DNA from: Paraspadella gotoi
Taxonomy: Eukaryota > Chaetognatha
Length of the DNA stretch: 64,000 nucleotides
Assembly (NCBI GenBank): GCA_051294375.1
Contig: CM119267.1
Span: 9,536,339 to 9,600,338 of the forward strand
Direction: 5' to 3'
A program made the position numbers and the translations under genes. Shown here in pieces: positions 11,096 to 22,710 of this stretch; the first letter of the stretch is position 1; each line of letters starts with the position of its first letter. A model generated the notes under the pieces. The model ran no database searches. It was given only the letters and a program-made list of their open reading frames with translations, and was not told where the DNA came from.

Positions 11096-12033
11096 ATGTC
11101 GACCGGAAGTCCGCGATCCGACGCGGGGTCACGATCGCCCTCGACGCCTCATGTCGTCGCGTCTAACGAGAGCGCCGGTCGACCCGGCGCGACGTCGACT
11201 GCCGCCCAAAGCGCCGGGTCAAATGCCGCCATTCTTTATCATCCCGGAGTAGCCCCGCCGCTCGCTTTCGGCGCTGTTCACAATGGCGTCCAGAACGGAA
11301 GTCACGACGCGGAACACTCTCCTCCCAGAGTTTATTACCGGAGCTTTCGAGATCAAGGTTAATTCTATTCGAGTTTTTAAGTTTTAAAACGTGTTGAATA
11401 CGAATCACGATATTGAGAATCATTGGCCTTAACTTACAGGGAGTCAAATGTCGGAACTCGATCTTCCCATCCTGGACTTTCACGATTTCTTGCTGCAAGC
11501 TTCGCCTCTGCTTCCCTACGGCTGGAGCATTAGCCCAATAGAGGACTCCTGTTCGAAAGGCCTTTGTCTCACTCATACCGTCGTCGACGCCGTCAGCCTC
11601 GACTCGATCTGGGACAAGATCGTCGTCATTTTGCCAATCAGGTTCGTTGAAGGCCGTTTGGGTGAGGGGGGGAACTGCGAACTCTTTCCGTCACTGACAA
11701 CGTGAACAAAAGCAAAATCTATAACCAATGACGACATCATCAAATGAATTTTATCATTTCTACTTAATTGGCACACTGCGATCGCTTACAGACACATTTA
11801 TCGCGACCGCGGTCGCTGCGAGGAGCTGGAGTGTCACGTGCTGGTCAAACGAAGGTCGCCTTCGCTGTTGGATGACGATCCTAGTCTCAACCCTCGATAC
11901 GTCAAGTGGGAAAACTGCGTCAAATCCTTTCGAAATGTGGCCGAGTTTGTCCTCATGCTGCGGGAAGGAGGCAAGATGCTCGACGATGAACTGGACCGTA
12001 AGTTTCGATATTGATATGTGTGAGAAGAGAGAG

Positions 12034-12122
<89 letters not shown>

Positions 12123-14883
12123 TGTTGGTTCAATGTGGACGACGGAAGGTCGATCACCTTTATATATTATTATATTTACGTTTAAGCAATTAATTTCATT
12201 AGTTATGTACTAAAACAAAAACTGCCTTCAAAACAAACCAAAAAATCCATCTAATCGCTGAGATTTTTAGATCCATGTCCATTGTCCAAAGAAGCCAATG
12301 TTATCTTCTGCATTCACTCAACGAAATAGCCTCCGCCTCTGAGCATTGACTGTGCGCACTGTTACGACAGCCTCATTTCCCATTTTCCTCCAAATCTCGA
12401 CGAGGATCCTTTGCATCGAATCAAAGAGATGCAACCTCAGTCGCTTCAAATAACTCCCTCTCAAATCTCTAATGATTTCCCCACTCTCATCTTACCTCCC
12501 CCACTTTAACCGCTCCCCCTTGCCGCAGATTCGGCTGCGGAGTTGCATCACTCGGCGGAGGGCAAAACCTCGTCCTCGTCGTCGGCGGAGAACGGGGAAC
12601 ATCTTTCGGCGCAGAGGGCCAGCGGCCGAGGATCGAAGGATCCTCCTGCCCCTCCTCATCACGGTCTTCAGCTCAAGTGAGCGGCGGATGGATCGAAATT
12701 TTATAGAGGGGAGATCGAAAAAGGATCTCTGCATCGCGGGAGCGTTCGAGCTCGCCCCCGTTTTTGTTGGGGGTGGAGACGCGCGGTCGTAGATTGGAAG
12801 GTGGAAGGAGGGGGTTGGATAAAGGGTTCGATTGAAGAGGAATTCAGATGGAGAAGAGCGTCGTTACGCTTATGGCGCAATTGGAAATCTTTCAAAAGTT
12901 TATAATTAACTTGCGGCCATTTCACAGAGAATCGGGGTTTTTTTCGTTGTATATATTTTATATACGTATAAAATAAAATAAAAATAAAAAAAAAACCGTA
13001 AATCTTCCTTCAGGTCCCCCAACTCAACGACCGATACGGCGCCGACTCATCTCGTCTACGTCCAATACGCGTCTTCAGGTCAAAGCCCCTCGCGTCAGGA
13101 GCGTCTTTCACCTCGCCCGGCGTCGCCAGTAACGCCGCCAACGCCCCCTAGTGCCGCGCAAAGCGTTTCTTCTGTAGCCGCGCCCATCTATTTCATCGAT
13201 CCCGTCACCCATCAGATCTGGACAACGACTGCGCCGACGAATTCTCCCAACAAGGATTCGAAGCCTTCCCTGCCTCCGACGCCCCTAACGCCGCCTTCAC
13301 CGCCTCCGCCGTCTTCCTCCGACTTCCGCGGGCAGAGGGGCGTGTACAGCGAGTTGGACGCCATCTCAAAGTTGCGAAGCCTCGAAGAGCACCGAAAAAA
13401 GCCGAGCTTTCAACAAGAATCTGGCCGGCCTCGCTCTCTTTCGCCTCCGGGCCATTCGTCCTCCGCGGCCCATGAGCGTCCACCGTCGCCGGCCAGGGAA
13501 GATCGTCCGGCAAAGATCGGCCGGTCCGCGTCTTCCAACCCTTCGACAACGACGGCTCATAATCCTCTTCATCATCATCCTCGCGCGAAGACTCAATACG
13601 AACATCTTCCCTATCATCAGCAGCAGCTTCAGCAGCCTCATCATCATCACAGTCAACAAGGATTGCCGCTTTTAGCCGCCTCCGCTGCCTTGGCTTCTCC
13701 CGTTACTGTGCCTACGCTCGGCGGCGGCGGTGGCGGAGGCGGCGGCAGCGGAGGAGGAGAACTTCGCCATCGCTCGACTCGCTCTCCCTCGCCGTCTCGT
13801 CGATCCCCTAGTCGACAAGATCCTTATCGCGCAGCGTACGAAGGATTTGCGAACAAAAGCCGAGGCCTACCAGCCGCGGAGGCCGCCTTCCACGAGCCTC
13901 CTTCGATCCCGACGCCTCTAAACCTTAAGTCGGAGTCTTCTCGGTCCGCTTCTACGCGAGACAGGGGTTTGGAGAGCCCGATCAAAGCCATTCCCGCGGG
14001 GCAGTCGACTCGAGATCAAGGTTTAGAGGCTCTGATCCCCTTTCCCCAGCACCGTTTCGTGTCCGTGCCGACCGAAGCTTCGAGAACCCCGTCGCCCGCG
14101 TCCAAATCCTCTAACACAACCCGGACGCAAGTCAGTTTCAATCCGGCGATGCTCCACACCAACGCGCGTAAGGACGGCAACGTTTACCTGTGGCAGTGTC
14201 CAGTCTGTCAGAAACCATTTATGCGCAAGAGTTCACTGGTCAGGCACGAGAAGACGCACACGGGGGAACGCCCCTACGGCTGTCCACACTGCGAAAAAAG
14301 GTTCATACAAAAGTCAGACCTAAACCGACACATAGGCCTGCACACAGGACAGAAGCCGTTCAAATGCTCTCAGTGTGACAAGAGCTACACTCAGAGCAAC
14401 TCCCTACTGGAGCATTCCGTACGCGCCCACCAGTGCTCCGAGCCATATCCCTGCCCTCATTGTCCGCAGCGTTTCATGCAGCGACACATGCTCACTCTCC
14501 ACCTTACCAAGGGTCACAGGTTGCCAGCGCCACCGCCTATCAGTCAGGTCGTTTCTGGTGCGATTCTTGCGCCGACGACATCGGAGACGCGGAAACGGTC
14601 GAGATCTCCGTCACCGCGGGTGGAGACGCCCTTGGCCGAGGAGGTCGTTGTAGGCACTTCGGAGAGTCCAGATGTCGCCGCGGACAACCCCGCCGCGGCT
14701 GCCTCTGACGCTCCCGCTTTTCCTGTCGTTTATCGCGGACACATGATCGAAGAGAATGGATTTCCTCGGAAGATGTTGGTGACGTCGTTTAGGGAAGACA
14801 ACGTCGTCAACGACCCGGAGGTTATGGACTTGAGAGTAGGACCCATGGAGACCCACGATGCCCTTTCGTCGAACAAAAATTAA
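11096..14883 (+). CDS. C2H2 zinc-finger protein, five exons, 895 aa
   Basis: Likely nuclear DNA-binding regulator. Exons 11096-11357, 11440-11641, 11792-11997, 12529-12676 and 13014-14883 keep phase at every GT-AG border and sum to 2688 bases. Residues 1-90 are Ser/Pro/Ala-rich. Exons 2-3 encode a compact non-repetitive segment (SELDLPILDFHDFLLQ to RYVKWENCVKSF and VAEFVLMLREGGKML) that I do not recognise. A long Ser/Pro/His/Gln-rich linker with a Gly run follows. Four tandem C2H2 fingers span about 665-773: WQCPVCQKPF, YGCPHCEKRF, FKCSQCDKSY and YPCPHCPQRF starts, with TGERPYG and TGQKPFK linkers between fingers 1-3 and a longer linker before finger 4. The C-terminal tail is acidic. The ATG lies after a GC-rich leader. 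I cannot assign an orthologue. Exon structure is secure, the start slightly less so. Confidence 0.88.
12021..12118. repeat. (GA)n microsatellite in zinc-finger intron 3
   Basis: About 98 bases of near-perfect GA repeat starting 23 bases after the donor at 11998. Confidence 0.95.
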
Positions 14884-14989
14884 TTACCGTATTTATTTCC
14901 TTGATTTCTTTCTGAAAGTAAAACATCGGCCCTCGAACCTATTTATAAATTTGAATTATTTAATGTCTCGAGTTTTTGTTCTTTGTTAT

Positions 14990-14995
14990 AATAAA
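14990..14995 (+). terminator. Candidate poly(A) signal of the zinc-finger gene
   Basis: AATAAA about 107 bases after the stop codon, in AT-rich 3' flank. Confidence 0.4.
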
Positions 14996-15139
14996 TTATT
15001 ATTTACATTGTAGATTTTAGTTATGTATTATTTGTAGTTTTTGTTTTTTTGATTTCCATTCATTATGTTATGGCAATATTTATTTAAAATATTCTAATTT
15101 CAAAGGCTCGTTAAAATTATATTAAAATTTATTCTAAAT

Positions 15140-15790
15140 AATTTATTTAAGAACCGTTATTTTAAAAAATGTGACTTGAATGCAAAATCAGTAGTGAAAC
15201 TAATTAGGAACGTATTAAAATTCTGAACAATGTTGTGTATTCGTTGTATTTGAATAATTTATAAAATGTTACACTTTATTTATGTCATTCCTTCGCTTTT
15301 ATGTCAAACTCTTTTGCAGTAAATTTATTGGTATTTTTTTATTTTTGACGTTTCCTTTCACGACAGAAAGACTAGTTTGAGTTTTCGAATATGCAAACTT
15401 CCGGCAGATTACTGATTAGTCTTTTGATACCGAATACAGAGCGGAGCCGATTCGATGTTCGCACCATCTAGTCAAATTGAGAATAGAAAAGGCATTTTTT
15501 AACTCTTGAAAAGTATATTTAAAGTATGGCCGTAATTTATAAAATATTTAAAAATAAAAAATTCGAAGATAATGTTCGAACATACAATCTGGAGATGTGT
15601 TAATCTTAAAGATGCAGAAGCGATCCAGGAACCGAAAGCGAACACATCGGAGGCGGTAGATTTTTTTAGGCAGCGAAAGTGACAGCGATAGAAAATTGTG
15701 TGAAAACGGGTTGAATACGGAAACGATATTTTACCCATCAATTTCGCATCTTTGATCATTTATCCTTCTCATATTTTTTTTGTGAGAAAA
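15140..15790 (+). mobile_element. Dispersed repeat, copy 2
   Basis: Matches the reverse complement of 9290-9925. Together the two copies bracket the zinc-finger gene as inverted repeats about 5 kb apart. There is no open frame of note; a minus-strand frame at 15759-15499 is not convincing. Ends are uncertain by tens of bases. Confidence 0.6.
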
Positions 15791-15942
15791 AAAAAATATA
15801 AAGAAATATAAGTTTTTAATATTGAGAAAAAGTTAAAAAAAGCTAAATGTTAAGATTTAAGTGAAGCATTAAAACTTTTAGCAATTGATACAAAATATTT
15901 TTTTTAATAAACCGGTCATACCCTCGCCAAAAAAAAACACAA

Positions 15943-17155
15943 TCACGAGGATTTGTCTTTGTAGACGACGGCACTACCGTTGGCTTCGGGAGTCACGGTC
16001 CGTTCCGCGGAACGACTCTTCGCTCCGATCGCCTTCGCGTAGTAATCGATGAAGAGAATGAGAAACAGAAGCGAGTAGACGTTCATCCCGTAAGCGAAGA
16101 GGAGAGGATATCCACAAGGGTTGTGGACGAACAACTGCGCCGTGTGGGCGTACATGGCGACGAACTGGAAGATCTGCAGCCGCGTTACCCACGACTTCCA
16201 CCAGAGCCACTTCTGGTAAGCGGGACCCAGCGCCGACAATCCGTAGTACGCGTACATGACGGTGTGGACGAAGGAGTTGATGGTGGCAAAGAAGGCGCCG
16301 TGTCCTCCAGGTACCATCTTGATCCCGTACCAGAGGGAGAGGGGCACGGCAAAGTGGTGGAAGACGTGGAGGAAGGTGATCTGGGATCCTTTCTTCCGAA
16401 GGACGAAAATAAACGTGTCGGCGAACTCGATGAGCTTAATGAAGTAGAACGCATAGGCCAGATAGACTTGGCGGACTGCGTCGTAGTTGAGGGACGTGTC
16501 AACGGCTGCGGGAAATGACGGAAATGTGGAATTAGAAAATTTGATACTTAAATCATAATTGTGGTTTTTTTTTCGCATTGTCTTTTGTCTTTAATATTTT
16601 TTCTGTCCAATTTAAGTAGCCGAGAATTCACCCTTCAAATTTAGACGGACAATCTGACAATAACAATTACAATTGCTTGAAATTTCGGGAGGGCCTATGT
16701 ACGTAACAAATTATATTACCGTAGTCTGACCAAAGTCAAGGGCAAGAGCCTAATTTTAGAATTAATCGATAAATTGTTCATCTGTTGTACCAATTTCATA
16801 CTGATTCCATAGCTTCCGCGATATTTGGGACTTCAAATATTCCTAATTCACCTTGACATCGCAACGAGTAACCGTTTAGCCAACAGTATCTAAAGAGATC
16901 GATGACCAAAACTCCGTTAATGATGACCATTCCGAAGTTGTAGGCGCACATGAACCCGCGAATCTCGAATGGGCGTCGACTCCTCATGACGAGTTGGCCC
17001 CCGAAGACGACGACGAGGTAGGCCAAGCAGACGATGAGTCCGTGCCACGCCGTCGACATCAACGGAAGCCCAGAAATACGCGGGTCGCCGAGTTTAGCGA
17101 TTCTCCCGTCCATCTCGTTTAGTTTATCTACAAGGGCGCTCATTTGCGAAATCAT
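15943..17155 (-). CDS. Very-long-chain fatty-acid elongase (ELOVL family), two exons, 288 aa
   Basis: ER membrane enzyme condensing malonyl-CoA with a fatty acyl-CoA, the first step of chain elongation. Exons 17155-16852 and 16505-15943 join in phase (Gln-Ala at residues 101-102) across a 346-bp GT-AG intron. Family hallmarks: FVLRKKGSQITFLH, the HVFHH box at 148-152, NSFVHTVMYAYYGLSALGP, and QIFQFVAMY. Length is typical of ELOVL proteins, and the motif set is closest to the ELOVL1/4/7 group by memory. The C-terminus KDKSS fits the KxKxx ER-retrieval signal. An alternative ATG lies four codons in (MSALVDKL). It is head to head with a paralogue at 20509. Substrate chain length cannot be told. 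Confidence 0.93.
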
Positions 17156-17278
17156 ATTCTTTGGCGTCTGTGCCTCTGTCCGTCGGGATACGTGCTTTTA
17201 TTTCTTATTGTTATTTCTTAAATAATTTCGATTTGCTTCACGAAGGAAGCAAGGAGCAAATGAGTTGTTTTTTTCATG

Positions 17279-17322
<44 letters not shown>

Positions 17323-17334
17323 TCTCCCTCCCTC

Positions 17335-17380
<46 letters not shown>

Positions 17381-20300
17381 TCTCTCTCTCCTCTCTCTCT
17401 CTCTCTCTTCACAAAAACTTTCAGAAAATGGAAGAAAGAGGATCAGTTTAAAAGCTGATTGTCGTACTCAATCCAGTTAAATTCTAATTTATTTTACTTT
17501 CTTGAAAAGTTTCTTGACTTAGGGCTGCCAAAAATAAATATTTAGGGCATTTTCATGCGGAAGTTAGTGACGACAGGTAACGACTGAAAACGTACTATAA
17601 GTGTTGAATTTTCATTATCTATTAAAAATGTTTAATCTCTTAAAATACCAAGTAAAACCCAGACTCAGGTATAAATTGAACTCTCTCCCTTTCTCTTTCT
17701 GCTTCTCTCTTTTTAAGTAAGAACAAAGAAAAGGGAAATAATACAAAGTACGTTAAGGCACATGAAAGGAAAAAGGAGATAATTATCTTGGAAATTATAT
17801 ATTGTGGCAGCACGACTTAAAGCTGCCTCACCGCTGTCCGTCCTCAGCCTCGTCTCAATGGCTGAGCAGGCGAAATCATCTCGTTTCAACCGTGAGTCCC
17901 GTCCCGCCAGTTGGTGAGAAATCTTTAAGATCCGTTTTTTATTTCTTATCTTCAGACAAAGTGCCCGATATAATGTTTGACATTTTTGAAGTCACACGAT
18001 TTTTTTTCCTTCAAGAGCCGGTCACAGTTCAGGCGGGCAACACGATATTAGTAAAAATATTTTTATAGACTATCTTTTAAAAATATTTATTTAAAGAGTA
18101 GTAAAAATTTTTTAAACAATATATGTAGAGTAATTATTCCTACTCATTTTCTTCATACCCTTCCTTAAATTTAAAAATTAATATATAATATTATTGAATA
18201 ATTTCCTTTATAATGAAATCAAAAAAAAATTTCTGCGCTCTGAAAGGACTTGCCATCTTTCTGAAACCGTAAAAAATTATTACAAAATTACAAAATGTTT
18301 TATAAGGTTTGGTAGCTTTTCAGAAGAATTTGGGCTTTAGTAGCCTCAAATTCATAGGATTAACTTTTATAATTTATTTTATAATTTGTTCAAAAATATT
18401 AAGTTCGAATTGCCTAGCTATTTTAAAATATAACAAACTCACTAAAAATGTCCCCTTTTTTTATACAATTAATTCGAACTTAGCTGACAACACAATTTTC
18501 TTAAGTATTCAGATAACAAGTTTGAGCAAACAATCCCGGATCTGCCCACGATCATTAGCGGTAAGCAGCTGTCAAAATTGTTTTACACTTTGTCTCGCCT
18601 CTCAATCACAAAACAATCTCGATCACAAAATTAATTACAAATAATTAATAATTAATACATTTAATATAAAAATAAAAAAGCATAATCAAATAATGAAATA
18701 GATTGTTTTTTTTTATATTTTAACTCATTTCCACTTGGATTATTTCATCGAAACTTTATTTCCTGCTAAATCACACACTTTTCTACCCACATACAAAATT
18801 TGAAGTCAATCGGCCAATTCACTCATGAGTAATTGGAGTTCAAATAGTGAAATATTTTTTTTCGTTTTTTACATTTTAACTAATTGGAGTTTTTTGCTAA
18901 GATGGGACGGACAGACAGACAGACATTTTTTTTGCATAATTTATCATAATTCAATGCTTTGACATGATATAAGTGAATGCCCGACAAGATTGGGGGACAG
19001 ACCGACGGACCGACAAAGTGAATTATTGAGCCGGAATCTGCTGTAAGTAAATCCGGCTAAAAAAGCTGCTCCTCCCAACGACCGGCTTTTCGTGAGATCA
19101 CTAATAAGGTTATAAGGGAAACCGGTCTTTCTCTATTGATTTCTTCTCTCCCGCCTGAGTCCCGGCTCTTTTTTTTTCGCTTTTAGACAGAAAAGCTAAC
19201 CCAAGATTGTGTTTACTTTCGTCCAAGCTTCGCAACCGCTGGTTTCACTATTTGCTCTTGCTATCTCCTTCTCTCTTAGGCTTATAGGTGTGTCTATTTT
19301 ATGCTAGACGCAGAGCAAAGAGAGAGAGAGAGAAAGAGAGAGGGAAAGAAAGCCTAGCGTTGCCGGAGCGCATTTGGATTTTCCTCCCGCGCGAGTCCTT
19401 AAGAAAATTTTCCAAATCGATGATTTTCTCTCAACTACTTCGAAACGATTAATATGCCGGCGTTTCACTCTTAAATTCGACGTGTGGTCGAAGAAAAAAT
19501 TACCGCATTCAACTTGTATAGAGTAACTGCGTTTTTTGTTCTCGATTCAATTCCCGAGTGGAACCGAAGTCGAACTCGGGGGCGAAAACATTTTTAAAAA
19601 ATGGAATTCTTTTTTGAAAAAAAAAAATTAAGTTGCTATAAAAAAGTAAAATTGTTAACTTGGTAAATAATTGTAAATAACTAATAACGTTTCTCAAAAT
19701 ATCATATCGTTTTAGATTTTTTTACTTTAGTAAAATAATTCAATTTTTAAGCTATAATTTTGTCTTTAAATCTGTTAATAAAGTACTCATAATGTTGTTA
19801 ATACTACACCGAAGCACTATTTATGAAATTGGTAAAACCACTGTTACTTCATCTATTCATTAAAACGTGATATAATTTTTTTGTCTTTTCATGTTTTACT
19901 TAGTCCGTCAATATCGTTATTTTTAATGTAGAAGATGGATAACAACAATTACAATATTATAATAGCTCTGTTAAATTAGCAACTTGATGAAACTTTAGAG
20001 TTAAGATTTTCAGTACTGCCATTTTTTTCAAAAATTCTCTAGGTTTCTTTGAAAGCCAATAGTTGAATTTTTGTAATTTAATTAATTGTAACAGTCTGCA
20101 GAAACCATTAAAAGTTCAACCGACCGTAATGACGGTCGTTTAGGCCGATTATAGCCTCGTTCCTTCCTTCTTCTTTGCACTTGATTTTAACTTTCTTTGC
20201 TTCTTTCTGCTCAGCTCTGAAAATAAAGCGATCTCGATCGCTTGGTCTAACTTGGGCGAGGCTCTCGTAGCGTGGAACATCTGGTCCGATCTTCAAAAAA

Positions 20301-20508
20301 AAAAAAAAACCGGACTGCTCGGTTGATCATCGCCTTTTCTTTCCTGCACCGCCGAGATCTCTACGCAAAATCCTCAAGACGAACCCACGGGCCAAAAAAA
20401 AAAAAAATAATCGTGGGCGTTACGTAGGATCGTTTGTGATCCTTTTAAACATTCTCAATAAAAACTAAAAAAATCCATTTTCCTGAAAAAGTAAATTTCC
20501 TGGGCAAG
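17156..20508. promoter_or_regulatory. Shared 3.35-kb region between two divergent elongase genes
   Basis: The two ATGs face away from each other, so both promoters should lie here. Contents: a (CT)n tract at 17284-17408; AT-rich DNA; a segment near 18720-19060 with GACAGACAGACAGACA and GACCGACGGACCGACA runs that looks like a decayed repeat; and a GA run at 19319-19345. There is no coding exon I can support. Core promoter positions are not resolved. Confidence 0.35.
17284..17408. repeat. (CT)n microsatellite
   Basis: About 125 bases of nearly pure CT repeat, 130 bases upstream of the minus-strand elongase ATG. Confidence 0.95.
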
Positions 20509-21366
20509 ATGGCTCTTAACACTGTGACAGATTACTTATTATCTTTGGACGATATGATGGCCTCCATCGCCGACGCTCGTATCTCGGCTTATCCATTGAT
20601 GGGCTCCACTTGGCCGCAACTCATGTTATGCTGCCTTTATGTGGTGCTCGTCTACGCCGGGATGCGCTTTATGAAGTCGCGAAAGGCGGTGGAGATGCGC
20701 GGCGTGATGATAGGCTACAACTTTGGGATGGTACTGCTGAACGGATTCATCGTGTTGGAGCTGCTGCGTTTCGCCTGGTTCGGCGGCTACTCCTTGCGCT
20801 GCGCCGCTGTTGAAAAGAACGAGAGTCTTGCGTCCACCCGGATCGTCGGCGCCGCTTTTCTCTTCTGGTTCGTCAAGATCATCGAATTTTCCGATACATT
20901 CATGTTCGTTCTGCGCAAGAAATACTCGCAGATCACATTCCTCCACGTGTTTCACCACTTCGCCGTCCCTTTGTCCACTTGGTTCGGGGTCAAGGTGGTT
21001 CCTGGAGGACACGGCGCCTTCTTCGCGACCGTCAACTCCTTCGTCCACGTTGTAATGTACACCTACTACGGAATTTCTGCGCTCGGTCCCGCATATCAGA
21101 AGTGGCTCTGGTGGAAGCCGTGGATGACGCGACTCCAATTGATACAGTTCGTTGCCCTTTACCTTCATTCGGGGCAACTGTTCTTCGACAACTCCTGCGG
21201 CTACCCCATAATTTTCGCCTACGCCGTCAACATTTACTCCATCATCTTCTTTATCCTCTTCATGGATTACTATGTGAAAGCGTATCGCGGAAAAAATCTC
21301 AGACAAGTGGGCGCGCCTGTTCCAATGGCAACGAATGGAGAAGCAACCCATGTCAAAAAAGAATAA
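20509..21366 (+). CDS. Very-long-chain fatty-acid elongase (ELOVL family), intronless coding region, 285 aa
   Basis: Paralogue of the elongase at 15943-17155 and the same type of ER condensing enzyme. Single open frame with FVLRKKYSQITFLH, HVFHH at 146-150, NSFVHVVMYTYYGISALGP and AYQKWLWWKPW. It aligns with its neighbour along nearly the whole length, including the N-terminus (DARIS.YPLM) and GGYSLRC, where the neighbour's intron falls. This copy has no intron there. Several hydrophobic segments are consistent with a multipass protein. The tail ends HVKKE, lysine-rich but not a clean KKxx or KxKxx signal. The context before the ATG is aagATGG. ATTAAA at 21424 may serve as poly(A) signal. Confidence 0.95.
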   Translation: MALNTVTDYLLSLDDMMASIADARISAYPLMGSTWPQLMLCCLYVVLVYAGMRFMKSRKAVEMRGVMIGYNFGMVLLNGFIVLELLRFAWFGGYSLRCAAVEKNESLASTRIVGAAFLFWFVKIIEFSDTFMFVLRKKYSQITFLHVFHHFAVPLSTWFGVKVVPGGHGAFFATVNSFVHVVMYTYYGISALGPAYQKWLWWKPWMTRLQLIQFVALYLHSGQLFFDNSCGYPIIFAYAVNIYSIIFFILFMDYYVKAYRGKNLRQVGAPVPMATNGEATHVKKE

Positions 21367-22452
21367 CTATTCATAATTTTTATAAAAACAATTTTAAACA
21401 CGAGACTTTTATATCTTAAAATAATTAAAGCAGATAAATATACTCCCTGTAGTGTAGTTGTTATTCTACTAATAATTGTTTGACGGTATTCAAATATTTC
21501 ACTTCTGAAAAATTCCATTTAAAAAAAATATATAATAATTTTTCCTGTTCTTGATTAAATTTAGACCTGATTAAGTTATTTAATGCTTTATCGTAGTTTC
21601 TTATTTTAAGTTGAAATATGTACTTATAATAAGTTATGTAGATAGATTGCAGTGGACATTATTTTCTCTGAAAAAACCTACAGGCAACTTAATATGTACT
21701 TATCAGTCTTTTGGGTTATTGTAAAGTCCTGACGACCCCCGGGTTTGAGAGTGGTTCCGTCCCGACGTCTTCTCCCTCTCCGCTAGGTCGAGGAGGGGGG
21801 TTCTTTCATTATGAGCACGACATGTCTATCAAGTGTTATTATTTTTATAAAAATTAAAATTTTAAAAATTTATTTAAATAGTCGTTACGACAAACGGAAC
21901 TGAACTGTAATTTATATTATAATAACGCTTATTGGAGATACAATTTTGTTTTTGTGGAACAGAATGGCGCGAACTCTGGTGTTAAAGATTGAGAAGCGAA
22001 AAAACAAAACACTTCTTTGAATGTCACGTCCGACAGCCGGACGAGATTGCCTCTTATTCTTGCTAGTTAAGCCTCTTACTCTTAGCCCAACTTTCAATAA
22101 TAAGAAAAATCTTTTAAAAGTGATGCAAAACAAAAATACGAACTCACGAATGCTACGTAGAAGATTTAATATCTTTGCTATAAGGTTAGGACTTGTTCAA
22201 TTGTTAGTTACACGTGCTTTTCATAAATCAATAATATTGAAAAGCAATAGGCGAGCCAAGCAAGATACTTTCTGCTGCCTCTAAAAAAATGTTATGTAGG
22301 TTAAGTTCAAATTTTAAATTTAGAAAGAATCGATGTAAGTACAAAAATCAATAATAAGACAGTTTTATTCACTTTCTGGTTTGTGTTCATTTTTTTTGTT
22401 AAACTGAGAGAAACAAACATTAACGTAGCTAATACATACAATGCATTGATGC

Positions 22453-22512
22453 TTTGTTAAGGCAGTGATTTCTATCGAGGAATTTGTTAAGGCAGTGATT
22501 TCTATCGAGGAA
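22453..22512. repeat. 30-bp direct tandem repeat, two units
   Basis: The unit starting TTTGTTAAGGCAGTGATT is repeated head to tail without mismatch (22453-22482, 22483-22512). The 30-bp period is a multiple of three, but the frame it lies in is short and unconvincing. Confidence 0.85.
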
Positions 22513-22576
22513 TTCAGCAAAAAACAAGCACTTTTTATAATATTGCTAGAATATTACCTACAAAATTGGGCTAAAT

Positions 22577-22710
22577 TTTACTTTCGCCGACCGCGATTTT
22601 GGCGGCTTTTGAAAAGTTATTTAAAAATACTATACTATACTATTTAAAAAATATTATTTAATTACCCTAACCCTAAACCCTCTTAACCTTAACTTAAAAA
22701 ACCGCATTCT
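22577..22710 (+). mobile_element. Partial copy of the CTTTCGCCGACC inverted-repeat element
   Basis: Starts TTTACTTTCGCCGACCGCG and runs into ATTACCCTAACCCTAAACCC, as does the complete copy at 34107-34270. The right inverted repeat is missing here. Confidence 0.6.

Noticed and set aside
16123-16518. 131-codon frame on the + strand over the minus-strand elongase, and 20626-21351 opposite the other elongase
   Set aside because: Antisense shadows of well-supported coding exons.
22660-22700. CCCTAA-like units as an interstitial telomere
   Set aside because: The same units sit at a fixed place inside an inverted-repeat element found elsewhere in the window, so they belong to the element.
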